Source: a virus. Taken from it: 28,219 nucleotides of DNA. The stretch lies in the IMG/VR virus record IMGVR_UViG_3300027509_000031, positions 1-28,219 of that record; one strand, 5' to 3'. Below, piece by piece: positions 12,085 through 21,052 of the stretch. Position numbers and translations under genes: made by a program. The notes under the pieces are model-generated. The model was not told the DNA's origin and did not search any database. It saw nothing but the letters and a program-made list of their open reading frames with translations. Numbering within the stretch: the stretch's first letter is position 1; every line of letters begins with the position of its first letter.

Positions 12085-12759
12085 ATGATAACAAATACCA
12101 CATATTATAAAGGAGATATTTATATACCTGAAGCTAAGCCTTCTATAACGGAAGAACTACTTGAGACTACAAATAATTTTTCTGAAATAATAAGTGGTTA
12201 TGAAGAAGAGTGCTTTATTGATATATTTGGTTTCATTTTTTATAATGAGTTTGCTAGTCAATTGAATTTAGATAGGCCCACATTATTAAAAGATGAGGCG
12301 CATGAAAAATGGGGGTGGCTTTTAAATGGTCACTCCTATTTAGATGCGAGAACTAATAAGCTTAAGGCTTGGAGGGGAATTAGATTTAAAACCCCTATTA
12401 CAGCTGAAAAATATAATAGAAGTTTTTTAGCTTATTACGCATACTGTAGACACGAAAGAAGACAACATGTAACTAACACAACTGTTGGACAAATTAAAGA
12501 AAAGGTTAAAAACGCTCAAGTAGTAGCCCCGACCTTAAAAGTTGTTGACGCGTGGAATAAATATGTAGACATAGTTCAAGGCAAATGTAAATCCGAAAAA
12601 GTTATTTATAAGCATGAGTTATTAGGTTTAGATTATTACAAAGGTAACAAAGAAGTTAGCTTATACGATTTCATAAAAGACATGAATAAAGCATATACTG
12701 ATTTTTACAAAAATGTACATTTCAAAGACATAAGACACATAAACAGATTTGGATTTTAA
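12085..12759 (+). CDS. Probable head-tail connector (adaptor) protein
   Basis: The 224-residue protein is largely helical. It has IDIFGFIFYNEFASQ early, a Trp-rich middle (EKWGWLLNGHSY, KAWRGIRF), then SFLAYYAYCRHERRQHVTNTTVGQ and a C-terminal KVVDAWNKYVDIV helix before SLYDFIKDM. I know this arrangement from Bacteroidetes phages and prophages, where the gene directly follows the capsid genes and no activity has been shown to me. Gene order suggests the adaptor that docks to the portal. The stop overlaps the next ATG by one base (TAATG). Confidence 0.6.
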   Translation: MITNTTYYKGDIYIPEAKPSITEELLETTNNFSEIISGYEEECFIDIFGFIFYNEFASQLNLDRPTLLKDEAHEKWGWLLNGHSYLDARTNKLKAWRGIRFKTPITAEKYNRSFLAYYAYCRHERRQHVTNTTVGQIKEKVKNAQVVAPTLKVVDAWNKYVDIVQGKCKSEKVIYKHELLGLDYYKGNKEVSLYDFIKDMNKAYTDFYKNVHFKDIRHINRFGF

Positions 12760-13364
12760 TGAGTTCTACAAATACAATAATATTAGAGGATAAACTAGAT
12801 GATATATTTCAATATTTACCAGCAATGGTTGTTAGCGAAAACTCAGAAGGTTACAAACCAGTTTTTCATTTTGGAGATGAACATGAGATAAAAGTTTTTC
12901 TTAAAAAATACGAGCTTGAAAAACGCAAGCCTTATCCTCTTATTTGGTTGCTATATCCTTTCAAAGAAAAGCATATTGGTAAAACCTTGCAATTAGAAGA
13001 TTTACCATTAATATTAGCTGTAGATACAGATAAAAATCTTAGCAGTAAGCTTAGATTGAAAACAACGTATAAAAAAGTGTTAATACCGCTAATGAATATG
13101 GTTGTAGAGTCTTTAACTAAAGCTAGCACCGTTAAAATTAATAAAGAAAGAGAATTTGTAAAGTTTCCTAATTACAGTGATGATTTATTGTCTGGAGAAG
13201 AAAATTTTACAGGAGCTAGATGGGACGCAATAAAATTGTATCTATCATTTTCAATAAACAACGGTTGCTTAAGAGAAATAAAAATGAAAGGAAATCAAGA
13301 ACAGCAATTAGAAATTAATATACCAGCAATATCAACTGGTTTAAATAACGTATTAAAAATTTAA
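12759..13364 (+). CDS. Probable tail terminator or head-tail joining protein
   Basis: The 201-residue protein contains a YPLIWLLYPF strand, the alternating strand LQLEDLPLILAVDT, RLKTTYKKVLIPLMNMVVESL (a helix) and a C-terminal beta region. A strand-helix-strand order with a central 'yPlIwL' and '..R...tY..vL.Pl' is what I associate with tail-terminator-like proteins in phages of Bacteroidetes. It lies between the adaptor and the major tail protein, the place for tail completion and stopper proteins. The identification is by position and general pattern only. Confidence 0.5.
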   Translation: MSSTNTIILEDKLDDIFQYLPAMVVSENSEGYKPVFHFGDEHEIKVFLKKYELEKRKPYPLIWLLYPFKEKHIGKTLQLEDLPLILAVDTDKNLSSKLRLKTTYKKVLIPLMNMVVESLTKASTVKINKEREFVKFPNYSDDLLSGEENFTGARWDAIKLYLSFSINNGCLREIKMKGNQEQQLEINIPAISTGLNNVLKI

Positions 13365-13366
13365 AA

Positions 13367-13567
13367 ATGGCAAAAAATGAAGATAAAGTAGTTGTAAAAG
13401 CTGCTGAACCTAAAGAAAAAAAAATCTTTAAAGGTGAAGTTATAAGTGCTTTTACAGTAGGGTTTAAAAACCCTAAAAAATATGAAATCGGAAGTAATTT
13501 CGAAACTGATAATCAAAGCGTTTATCAAGATTTAATTAACAAGCAAAAAATTAAAAATGGAAATTAG
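13367..13567 (+). CDS. Small protein before the major tail gene, unknown
   Basis: The 66-residue protein starts with a Lys/Glu/Val-rich stretch, followed by GEVISAFTVGFKNPKKYEIG. The ending QDLINKQKIKNGN overlaps the next gene by 11 bases, so the two are coupled. No family is recognised. It could be a small neck or tail-initiation protein. Confidence 0.65.
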   Translation: MAKNEDKVVVKAAEPKEKKIFKGEVISAFTVGFKNPKKYEIGSNFETDNQSVYQDLINKQKIKNGN

Positions 13568-14492
13568 ATCAATAGCGAGCAAAAAAGCTTGCGGAGGCGC
13601 TAGAGGCGCTAATACCGGTAAATTAGGTTGTTTATCACTGTTTGGAACACCAACACACTTGATAGCACTTAGAAAAGGCACTGAAATATTAGGAACAGCT
13701 GATTTCAATTTAGCTTATTTAACAAACCTAATAAAAAAGGGCGACGCTATTCCTATTATTGGAGCTAGCGCTTTTGAAGACGTGTCATCAGAAGATGGTT
13801 ATTACACAAATTCAAAAGGTGGTAAAAGAAGAAACCTATTAGGTTTGCCTGAGTATAAATTAATGTTTGAAGAAGGCCATGATTTTTATAAAGAAATCGC
13901 TAAAATGACTACTTTCAAATCTTATGATTATATGATAGGAGACGACGAAGGTAATTGGATGTTAGCCAACAAATCAAATGGAAATTATCAAGGGTTTACA
14001 TCTGGTCATACAACAGCTGAATTAACTAAAAGAAGAATGGAAGGCGGAGACCCTGAAATGAAATCTTTAGTTGTTCAATTTTTAAATAGACTTCAATGGG
14101 ATGAAAATTATGATATTGTTCATGCTGAAAACTTGGATTTTGCTCCAGACGATATTCCTGGAATAAATGGAACTTTGATTGAGTTTGAAACTGTTCCAGC
14201 AAACAACGATACTCAATTATCTTTAAATGTCATGTTAGCGGCAGATAGAAATTCTTCAGTAGAAGGTTTATCAGAAGCCAACGTTTCAATTCAAGTTAAT
14301 GGAGCTACAGCTAATATAACCGCAGTAGCAGAAGCTACACCTGGAAATTACGTATTTACATTAGACGCTGCAGTAACAACTGGACAAACAGTAACTGTAA
14401 CGCATTTTAATGGCGATACAAATACGACAGTTGCCGAATCTAATGGAGTGCTGTATCGTAGTACAACCCCAACTTCAGCAGTTGTTGTTTAA
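13557..14492 (+). CDS. Major tail (tube) protein with C-terminal Ig-like domain
   Basis: The 311-residue protein has two parts. Residues 1 to about 205 are a beta-rich tail-tube-type domain (GKLGCLSLFGTPTHLIAL, then YYTNSKGGKRRNLLGLPEYKL and EGNWMLANKSNGNYQGF). Residues about 210-310 form a Thr/Ala/Asn-rich immunoglobulin-like domain with the repeated beta pattern VSIQVNGATANITAVAEA and TVTVTHFNGDTN. Ig-like extensions on tube proteins are frequent in siphoviruses and decorate the tail surface. Gene order (after the connectors and before the tail assembly genes and tape measure) supports tube identity. A copy of the dispersed motif, in reverse orientation, lies 15 bases before the stop and encodes TTPTSA. 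Confidence 0.85.
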   Translation: MEIRSIASKKACGGARGANTGKLGCLSLFGTPTHLIALRKGTEILGTADFNLAYLTNLIKKGDAIPIIGASAFEDVSSEDGYYTNSKGGKRRNLLGLPEYKLMFEEGHDFYKEIAKMTTFKSYDYMIGDDEGNWMLANKSNGNYQGFTSGHTTAELTKRRMEGGDPEMKSLVVQFLNRLQWDENYDIVHAENLDFAPDDIPGINGTLIEFETVPANNDTQLSLNVMLAADRNSSVEGLSEANVSIQVNGATANITAVAEATPGNYVFTLDAAVTTGQTVTVTHFNGDTNTTVAESNGVLYRSTTPTSAVVV

Positions 14493-14508
14493 ATTTTTGT
14501 TCTGTGTT

Positions 14509-14580
14509 CATCCGCTGTACTAGGATGCATGTTTTTTTAATGGGGCTTAATTAATGGCTTTTTTAAGCCCCTTAAAAAAA
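14509..14580 (+). terminator. Two hairpins after the major tail gene, likely attenuator
   Basis: First, CATCC-9-GGATG is followed by a T7 run. Then GGGGCTTAA (14542-14550) pairs perfectly with TTAAGCCCC (14563-14571), extended by T7AA with TTAAAAAAA on the outside. Together they probably reduce transcription of the downstream tail genes relative to the abundant tube protein. Confidence 0.6.
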
Positions 14581-14585
14581 ATAAA

Positions 14586-15059
14586 ATGATTCTATCGAGA
14601 TATAAATTAGCCTTAATACAATTTAATTTAACTTTAGAACAGGTTGTATCTAATATAATTAAAAAAAATGAAGGCGAAATTGTAGGCTTAGTTAAAAATA
14701 GATTATATCAAAAAGGTGTAGACGGCTCAGGGGATTTGATAACCCCAACCTATTCTAGGGAAACAATTCTATTGAAGAAAAAAAATAACAAACGCTCTTC
14801 GTTTGTTACTTTAAGAGAAAGTGGGCTTTTTTACAAAGGATTTTATTTACAACTTTCAGGGTTTGATTTAATATTAAATTCAAGCGACGAAAAGACGAGT
14901 GCTTTAGTAAATAAATACGGAGTAGATATTTTAGAGTTTACGGAAAATGAAAAAAAATTTATAATCAACGAGATTATAGACCCAGGAGTTGAAGCTAAAA
15001 TCAATTCTTTACCTTTCTTAACATCATCAACAGGAGAAATTGAATTAGATTTTTTTTAA
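14586..15059 (+). CDS. Putative tail completion/virion morphogenesis-type protein
   Basis: The 157-residue protein starts with an amphipathic helix and then reads RLYQKGVDGSGDLITPTYSR, TLRESGLFYKGFYLQLSG and LVNKYGVDILEFTENE. A helical N-terminus, 'G.I.P.Y', 'tLr.sG.fy.sf' and a C-terminal 'kYG..I..lt' is the pattern of gpG-like or tail completion proteins in many phages and prophages of Bacteroidetes. It lies after the tail tube gene, and its stop overlaps the next ATG by one base. Its role in joining or finishing the tail is inferred from these features. Confidence 0.5.
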   Translation: MILSRYKLALIQFNLTLEQVVSNIIKKNEGEIVGLVKNRLYQKGVDGSGDLITPTYSRETILLKKKNNKRSSFVTLRESGLFYKGFYLQLSGFDLILNSSDEKTSALVNKYGVDILEFTENEKKFIINEIIDPGVEAKINSLPFLTSSTGEIELDFF

Positions 15060-15658
15060 TGAAAAATAAAAAGTATTATACAAATTGTTCTGAACTACCC
15101 ATTTATAATTTTTTTGAATTTGCAGAAACTAAGGATTCCAACTTTTTAAAAGTTAATAAAAAAAATGAAGTTGGGGGTGACAAACTTGCAAAAGCGGCTT
15201 TTGATATACTTTGCGAATACAACGCTTTAACAGATAATAAAAAGCTTATAAAAAAGTATAAAGAGCAAATAAACGTTGAATACTTGGAAGCTAAGTATTA
15301 TGCAGCAAAAAAAATATTATCTTTATATATAGATACTTTAGATATAAACGTTTTGCTTTTAATTAAAGAGTTTGGTTTTCCAATAGATACAGCTAAATTA
15401 ATAATGCCGCAAATAAAAAGAATTAGTAGATCTTTATTAGGTATTAAAAATAGGCTTAAAATACACAAAGTAAAACTTGAAAAAATAAATTTAAAAACAT
15501 TAAAAGAAGTTGATGATTCAAAGGGAGATATTGAAAAAAATTGCATGTACTTAGAAGCTGGAATACCCTTATCTTATAGAATAGATATATATAAAGACAG
15601 CATAAAAAAGTATATTTATTGGAATCAAATTTTAGAAAGTAAAAATCCAAAACAATAA
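15059..15658 (+). CDS. Probable tail assembly chaperone-position protein
   Basis: The 199-residue, very lysine-rich helical protein opens with a YTNCSELPIYNFFEFAET segment, then has a central helical region and ends with CMYLEAGIPLSYRIDIYKDS. The N-terminal 'LPIYNF.E' start is one I associate with the gene directly upstream of the tape measure in Bacteroidetes phages. In other siphoviruses that slot encodes the tail assembly chaperones. I see no obvious slippery site for a programmed frameshift. The stop overlaps the tape-measure ATG by one base. A forward copy of the dispersed motif at 15166 encodes NEVGGD. Confidence 0.55.
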   Translation: MKNKKYYTNCSELPIYNFFEFAETKDSNFLKVNKKNEVGGDKLAKAAFDILCEYNALTDNKKLIKKYKEQINVEYLEAKYYAAKKILSLYIDTLDINVLLLIKEFGFPIDTAKLIMPQIKRISRSLLGIKNRLKIHKVKLEKINLKTLKEVDDSKGDIEKNCMYLEAGIPLSYRIDIYKDSIKKYIYWNQILESKNPKQ

Positions 15659-18600
15659 TGGGTAAATTAAAAATAAATGCTAAAGACGCCATAGCTCAAG
15701 TAAAAGCTTTAGTTATTCAAATAAATGCAATTAAGTCTGCATCTTCAAATATGAATAAGGCTAACAAGGCTAATTTTGCAGCTTTAGAGGCTAATGTAAA
15801 AAATTTAAAATCTACAATAGCATTATTGGGCAATAGAATAAATTATTTGTCGGCAAATTATAAATCTTTAGTTGCAACTCAAACTGCATCCACAAGCGCT
15901 ACAAAAAGAAATTCAAGTGCTAAATTAAAAAATGTAGCTGCAACCAATGCTAGCGCAAATAGTAATAAAAAATTAGATTTAAGTATAAGGGGTTTACTTA
16001 AGGCTGGAGGCTTATTATCTTTAGTTACTAATTTAGGATTTTTAGCTCTTAATGTTTTTAAAAATATTAAGACATTTGATTCGCTTAGTTTTACACTTGA
16101 AAAAATAACTAAAACATCTTTTGACTATGAAAATTCACAAAGATTTCTTTTAAAAATAACTCAAGATTATGGAGTGGAATTAGTTTCAACAACTTTAAGA
16201 TGGAGTAGGTTTTTAGCGGCTGCTAAAGAATCTGGTTTATCGCTTAGAGATACTGAAAATATATTTGAATCAATGACTAAAGCTGCTGCTACATTAGGTT
16301 TAAAAACTGATGAGTTAGCTAGTGTGTATTTAGCGCTAGAGCAGATGCTTTCTAAAGGAAAAGTTTCTACTGAAGAATTAAGAAGACAATTAGGCGAAAG
16401 ACTACCAGGAGCAATGGGTATAATGGCTGCATCAATGGGGGTAACGATTCCAGTATTAGATAAAATGCTTAAAAAAGGTGAAGTCTTATCAGCTGAAGTT
16501 TTACCTAATTTTGCTAAAGCTGTTGAAAGAGCTTACGGTATTGAAAATGCCGATAGAATAGAAACTTTAGTGTCTAAACAAAATAGATTAACTGCTAGCT
16601 GGCAAACTTTCATTAAAAACATATCTGAAGGAGATAGTGTAATTAAAAAAGTATTAGGAGGGTTTTTAGAATTGCTAAATGAGACTATTGATGGTTGGGC
16701 TAGAATATTTGCTACTGGAGAGCAAGAATTGAGAATAAAAATAATAGCTGATGAAAAAGAATTTAAAGAAAGTTTAAAAAAATCAGCAGCTAATTTTGTT
16801 GAATTAACTACAAATGGAAATGAACAAAATAAAGCTTTAGATATAAGGAAAAAAAATCTTGAAGCTAGATTAAAAACAGCTACAGGTGAAGAAATAAAAT
16901 TAATTAAAGATAGTTTAGATGAAATACTAGCTATAAGAATAAGAAAAGATAAAGAAGCTGAAGAAATATCAAAGAAAAATGCTGCTAAACAATTAGATGA
17001 AAAATACAAAAATTTTGTTACAGCTAGAGCTAAGTATGATGATTTAGTTGACAAATTTGAAGCTAAAAAAGAAGAATTAAGTAAAACTAAACCTGGAGCT
17101 TCATTTTTCTTAGGGGAAGATAAAGAATTAAAATCAGCTCAAAATCAATTATCAAAAGCAACTGCCGAATACAATATTTATAGAAAACTTGTAGAAGAGT
17201 CTGACGTTCAATTCATAGACGACGAAACTGTAACTAAAACTCAAAGAAATCTTAGAGCTATAAAAGACTTTACAATAAAGACTGCAAATGAAATTGCTGC
17301 CATATCATTAAACGCTAATAAAGATATTGTTGGAGATGAAACTATTGATTTAAGAAAAAGATTATCTGCAATAAAAGAATCTGCAAGATTAGAAACTTTT
17401 ATTAGAAAAAATGAGTTTGAAATTCAAAAGAAAGATGTAGAAGATAGTTTAGCTAAAGAGTTAAAATCATTAGAAAATTCTGTATCTAAAGGAAACCTAA
17501 CTAGAGAAAAATTTATTGCTAGGCAAAAAGAATTAGAAGATGAAAAAAATGCTCATATAAAATTTGAAGCTACAAGGCTTTTAGATGACTTATTAAAATT
17601 AAACAATAAATTTGCTAAGCAGTCAAAAGAAATTACTTTTAATACAACTAGTCAGTCAAGAGAAGATATTGTTAAAGATAAATTTTCTAAACAATTAATA
17701 GCCGCTAAAAAAGTTTTTAATGCCTCAAAGAAAACAGCTGCAGATAAAGAGCGTTTAGATAAAGAGTCAGCTAGAATAGCTATAGAAGCAGCTAATTCTG
17801 TTATACAAGTTAAAATTAGAATATTAAAAGAAGAAATTAAAATACTTGAAAAATCAGGTGAAGAAAATTCAGAATACATATCTAAGCTTAAAAGAGAAGT
17901 AAATTCTCTTGAAGCTTCAATGCAAATTAAAGCTACGTTAGACACAGCTGATTGGGATAAAGTATTTGATGAATCTATGGATTTAGCTCAAGCTTTTACC
18001 TCTTCAATAGGTGAACTAGTTGATTCTGTTTTTGAAAGAAAATTAGAATACATAGATGCTGAAATTGCCGCTGAAGAAGAAAAATACGATAGGTTAATAG
18101 CTTTAGCTGAAGGAGATGATGAGCAACAAGCTACTTTAGAAAGAAACAAAGAAGAGAGGCTAAAACAATTAGATAAAAAAAGACTAGATCAAGAACAAAA
18201 GCAAGCTAAAGCTAGAAAGAAATTTGCTTTAGCTGATATAGCAATATCTACCGCTAGAGCTATAATAGGAATATGGGCTGATTTTCCAAAAGATGATTAT
18301 GGTATAACAGCTGGAATTATGTCTGGAGTTGTAGCGGCTTTAGGAGCGGCGCAGGCTGCAACTGTTATAGCTCAACCAATACCTCAGTATAAAGATGGAG
18401 TTGAAAATTTATCTGAAAATCAAAAAGCTATGATTAACGATGGAGCATTCAAAGAGTACGTAGAAAGAAATGGTAGAATATTATCTACTGATAAAAAGAA
18501 CGCTGTAGTTGATTTAAAGAAAGGAGATACAGTCTATAAAAACTACGATGAAATGAGTTCTAAATCTGAATTGTTTAAAATTAAAAACATTAGAGCTTAC

Positions 18601-18747
18601 GCGTCTAGAGAAGAAGGTAAACTTTTAAAAGATGTTACAAAAGCTGTTTCAGATGGATTTAAAAAAGCTAAAAATATTAATAATATAAATTTAGAAACTT
18701 CTAGTAATGATAACTATAAGTCTTCTATTTCAAGATGGTCAAATTAG
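15658..18747 (+). CDS. Tape measure protein
   Basis: At 1029 residues this is the longest complete gene. The first 100 residues are Lys/Asn/Ala-rich coiled coil. A hydrophobic region (about 110-135) precedes a tape-measure N-terminal-type domain (about 140-300), with TLRWSRFLAAAKESGLSLRD and TEELRRQLGERLPGAMGIMA. Long charged coiled coils follow to about residue 850. A hydrophobic block (IAISTARAIIGIWADFPKDD through VVAALGAAQAATVIAQPIP, about 858-910) and IPQYKDGVENLS end the helical part; this 'aaQaatviaqPIPqYkdG' ending is typical of tape measures in Bacteroidetes phages. It sets tail length and probably helps DNA cross the inner membrane. It is followed two bases later by the next gene. 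Confidence 0.93.
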   Translation: MGKLKINAKDAIAQVKALVIQINAIKSASSNMNKANKANFAALEANVKNLKSTIALLGNRINYLSANYKSLVATQTASTSATKRNSSAKLKNVAATNASANSNKKLDLSIRGLLKAGGLLSLVTNLGFLALNVFKNIKTFDSLSFTLEKITKTSFDYENSQRFLLKITQDYGVELVSTTLRWSRFLAAAKESGLSLRDTENIFESMTKAAATLGLKTDELASVYLALEQMLSKGKVSTEELRRQLGERLPGAMGIMAASMGVTIPVLDKMLKKGEVLSAEVLPNFAKAVERAYGIENADRIETLVSKQNRLTASWQTFIKNISEGDSVIKKVLGGFLELLNETIDGWARIFATGEQELRIKIIADEKEFKESLKKSAANFVELTTNGNEQNKALDIRKKNLEARLKTATGEEIKLIKDSLDEILAIRIRKDKEAEEISKKNAAKQLDEKYKNFVTARAKYDDLVDKFEAKKEELSKTKPGASFFLGEDKELKSAQNQLSKATAEYNIYRKLVEESDVQFIDDETVTKTQRNLRAIKDFTIKTANEIAAISLNANKDIVGDETIDLRKRLSAIKESARLETFIRKNEFEIQKKDVEDSLAKELKSLENSVSKGNLTREKFIARQKELEDEKNAHIKFEATRLLDDLLKLNNKFAKQSKEITFNTTSQSREDIVKDKFSKQLIAAKKVFNASKKTAADKERLDKESARIAIEAANSVIQVKIRILKEEIKILEKSGEENSEYISKLKREVNSLEASMQIKATLDTADWDKVFDESMDLAQAFTSSIGELVDSVFERKLEYIDAEIAAEEEKYDRLIALAEGDDEQQATLERNKEERLKQLDKKRLDQEQKQAKARKKFALADIAISTARAIIGIWADFPKDDYGITAGIMSGVVAALGAAQAATVIAQPIPQYKDGVENLSENQKAMINDGAFKEYVERNGRILSTDKKNAVVDLKKGDTVYKNYDEMSSKSELFKIKNIRAYASREEGKLLKDVTKAVSDGFKKAKNINNINLETSSNDNYKSSISRWSN

Positions 18748-18748
18748 T

Positions 18749-21043
18749 ATGTACGATATAAGAGTAGATAAATCAAACCACGTAAGATTTAGACTTAAAT
18801 CTGCCGTTCAACCTGAGCTTAAAATAAAAGAGCCTTCAGGATGGAATAACGATGATCTTAATTTTGTTAGGCATGAAGATTATCATGGTATATTAATTGA
18901 ATTTACAGGAGATTTAACTTTTCATAAAGAAGCTAAAGAATATATTCAAGCTGATTTTGAAGCTTTAGGAATTAACTCTAATATGGAGCTTAAAAAATAC
19001 GAATTGACTGAAGTTGGGGGGGTTATTAAATGGGCTCTAGTTTATGTTGGATATGTTGATTACACTACTAAGTCAGAAGTCAATCATAATTTATCAGTTA
19101 AATTTAATTCTAATAAACTTGAAAATATTATTGACTCTAGAAAATCAGATGAATTTGATTTTGAAAGAGAGTATTCAATTGATGATGTTCTTTTAGAAAA
19201 GCTTAAAACAAATAGTACGGAATTAGATGGAATAGAATTATACGAAGACAATATATTATCGCCTATAACAGACCCAGATGATTTAAACTCAGATTATATT
19301 GAATTGGATGGAGGTAAGCAGAAAATAGATTTAATAGGAAATTCAAATGGAGTGAATGGAGTTTTCAATTATAGTTTTCCAATAATGAAAACAGATAAAG
19401 AAACAAGTAGTAGAATATCTTCTCCTGATGCTATGGATATAAATGTAGATCAAGCTACTAAAATGTTTTTTGTTGACTCAACAAATCCAAATGATTTTGA
19501 AAGTACAGATTTGAAATTAGATATATTTTACAATGTTGACGTTGATTTTAAAGTCGAAAGCTCTTCATCATTTAATAGAAGAAGTTTGATATTGCAATTA
19601 TGTAGATTAGTTAGACCTGTTGATGAATTAGAATATGAAATTGTTAGTGTAACAGATTTACATGAAGTCAATATAACTAATTTAGACTTAAATAATTTGA
19701 GCCATAGTGGCTCAATAAGAATAACTGATTTAGCTTATAATGAAGGTTTAATTTTAGGATTAAAACATATTATTAGTCCAGTCAGTGGGGTTGGTTGGAA
19801 TAGAAATATTCATCCACATACTTTTGCTTGGGTTAACTCTTGGAATATAAACGTATCTCTATTAACTAAAAAAGAAAAAACCACTAATCATGAATTTCTA
19901 TTTATACATGAAGCTGTAGATAGATTGATGAATATAATTACAAGTAGAAAAGATGCTTTTAATTCTAGATTATTTGGCAGAAAAGAGTTAGGTTATATTA
20001 ATGATGGCGAGTATGGATTAATAGGTATAATATCTGGTTATTGGATAAGAAATTTTGATTCAAGTTACGAATTATATAAGTCTATGACTTCTTCTCTAGA
20101 TGATATAATAGATTCTTTAAAAGCTGTTTTTAACATTGGAGTTGGAATAGAAATAATAGACGGAGTTCAAAAATTAGTTATTGAAGATTTAAAATATTTT
20201 TATCAAAATGAAACTGTAGTAGAGTTAAATAAAGAAATATACAATTATAAAAGCAAAATAAAAAAAGAAGATTATTTTAGTACTATTGAAATGGGATATT
20301 CTAAAGGAGGGGAATATGATGATGCTGTTGGTTTGGATGAGCCTAATAGAAAAACTAGCAGAATAACACCTATAAATAAAGTTTCAAATACTTACAGACA
20401 AGTTTCATCAATAAGAGCAGATGATATAGGTAGTGAGTTAATAAGAAAACTTCCAGCAGATTTATTTCCAAAAGAAGATACATCTCAAGATGATAACAAT
20501 TGGTTTTTAGATCTAAAAAGAAATATTGATAATATTGGAACTTATGTGCAAAAAGAGTGGGCAGATAGATTGAGATTTGAACCTGAAAATTTAAGCTATT
20601 CAAGCACATTCAAATCGTTTTTATTTACACCATTAAGAATGTTTTTTAGACACTCTTGGGTATTAAGAGCTGGAATGAATGAACTCATTAATTTATCTAA
20701 AAATGTATCTCATTCAGATTCAGATGGCAATTCAACATTAAAAACATGGTTTAAAGAAGACACAGAATCATTTTCCGAAGATCAATCTATACTTGTTAAA
20801 AAAATGAGTCCGCCATTGTTTAAGCCAAACAAAATAACTTTTAATCATAAAGTTGATAAAAATTTACTTAATTTAATATTAGGTAAAACACAAGTGTTAT
20901 ATAACGATGAATTAGTAATGGTTCCAAATTATTATTTTAAATTTAGTTTTTCAAACCCAGAGGGTAAAAAACAAAGCGGCTATTTAACATCATTTCAACC
21001 AAAAAGCGGCGAGTTTGAATTTATAGAAGCATATAACAATTAA
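18749..21043 (+). CDS. Large tail-tip/baseplate hub protein
   Basis: The 764-residue protein starts at ATG 18749, two bases after the tape-measure stop; an in-frame ATG at 18707 inside the tape measure is less likely. It begins MYDIRVDKSNHVRFRLKSAV and continues with IKEPSGWNNDDLNFVRHEDY and FTGDLTFHKEAKEYI, a distal-tail-like N-terminal beta domain known to me from tails of Bacteroidetes phages. A long beta-rich body with Asp/Asn-rich loops follows, and it ends with a SGYLTSFQPKSGEFEFIEA strand. Its position directly downstream of the tape measure makes a distal tail or hub role likely. A forward copy of the dispersed motif lies at 19009 (TEVGGVIK). Confidence 0.65.
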   Translation: MYDIRVDKSNHVRFRLKSAVQPELKIKEPSGWNNDDLNFVRHEDYHGILIEFTGDLTFHKEAKEYIQADFEALGINSNMELKKYELTEVGGVIKWALVYVGYVDYTTKSEVNHNLSVKFNSNKLENIIDSRKSDEFDFEREYSIDDVLLEKLKTNSTELDGIELYEDNILSPITDPDDLNSDYIELDGGKQKIDLIGNSNGVNGVFNYSFPIMKTDKETSSRISSPDAMDINVDQATKMFFVDSTNPNDFESTDLKLDIFYNVDVDFKVESSSSFNRRSLILQLCRLVRPVDELEYEIVSVTDLHEVNITNLDLNNLSHSGSIRITDLAYNEGLILGLKHIISPVSGVGWNRNIHPHTFAWVNSWNINVSLLTKKEKTTNHEFLFIHEAVDRLMNIITSRKDAFNSRLFGRKELGYINDGEYGLIGIISGYWIRNFDSSYELYKSMTSSLDDIIDSLKAVFNIGVGIEIIDGVQKLVIEDLKYFYQNETVVELNKEIYNYKSKIKKEDYFSTIEMGYSKGGEYDDAVGLDEPNRKTSRITPINKVSNTYRQVSSIRADDIGSELIRKLPADLFPKEDTSQDDNNWFLDLKRNIDNIGTYVQKEWADRLRFEPENLSYSSTFKSFLFTPLRMFFRHSWVLRAGMNELINLSKNVSHSDSDGNSTLKTWFKEDTESFSEDQSILVKKMSPPLFKPNKITFNHKVDKNLLNLILGKTQVLYNDELVMVPNYYFKFSFSNPEGKKQSGYLTSFQPKSGEFEFIEAYNN

Positions 21044-21052
21044 AGAATACAA

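Noticed and set aside
16533-17054. Long minus-strand open frame inside the tape measure gene
   Set aside because: It is the antisense of a strongly supported coding gene, rich in Ser/Leu/Phe as expected for the complement of AT-rich coding DNA. The other antisense frames, for example 10645-10950 and 26552-26887, are rejected for the same reason.
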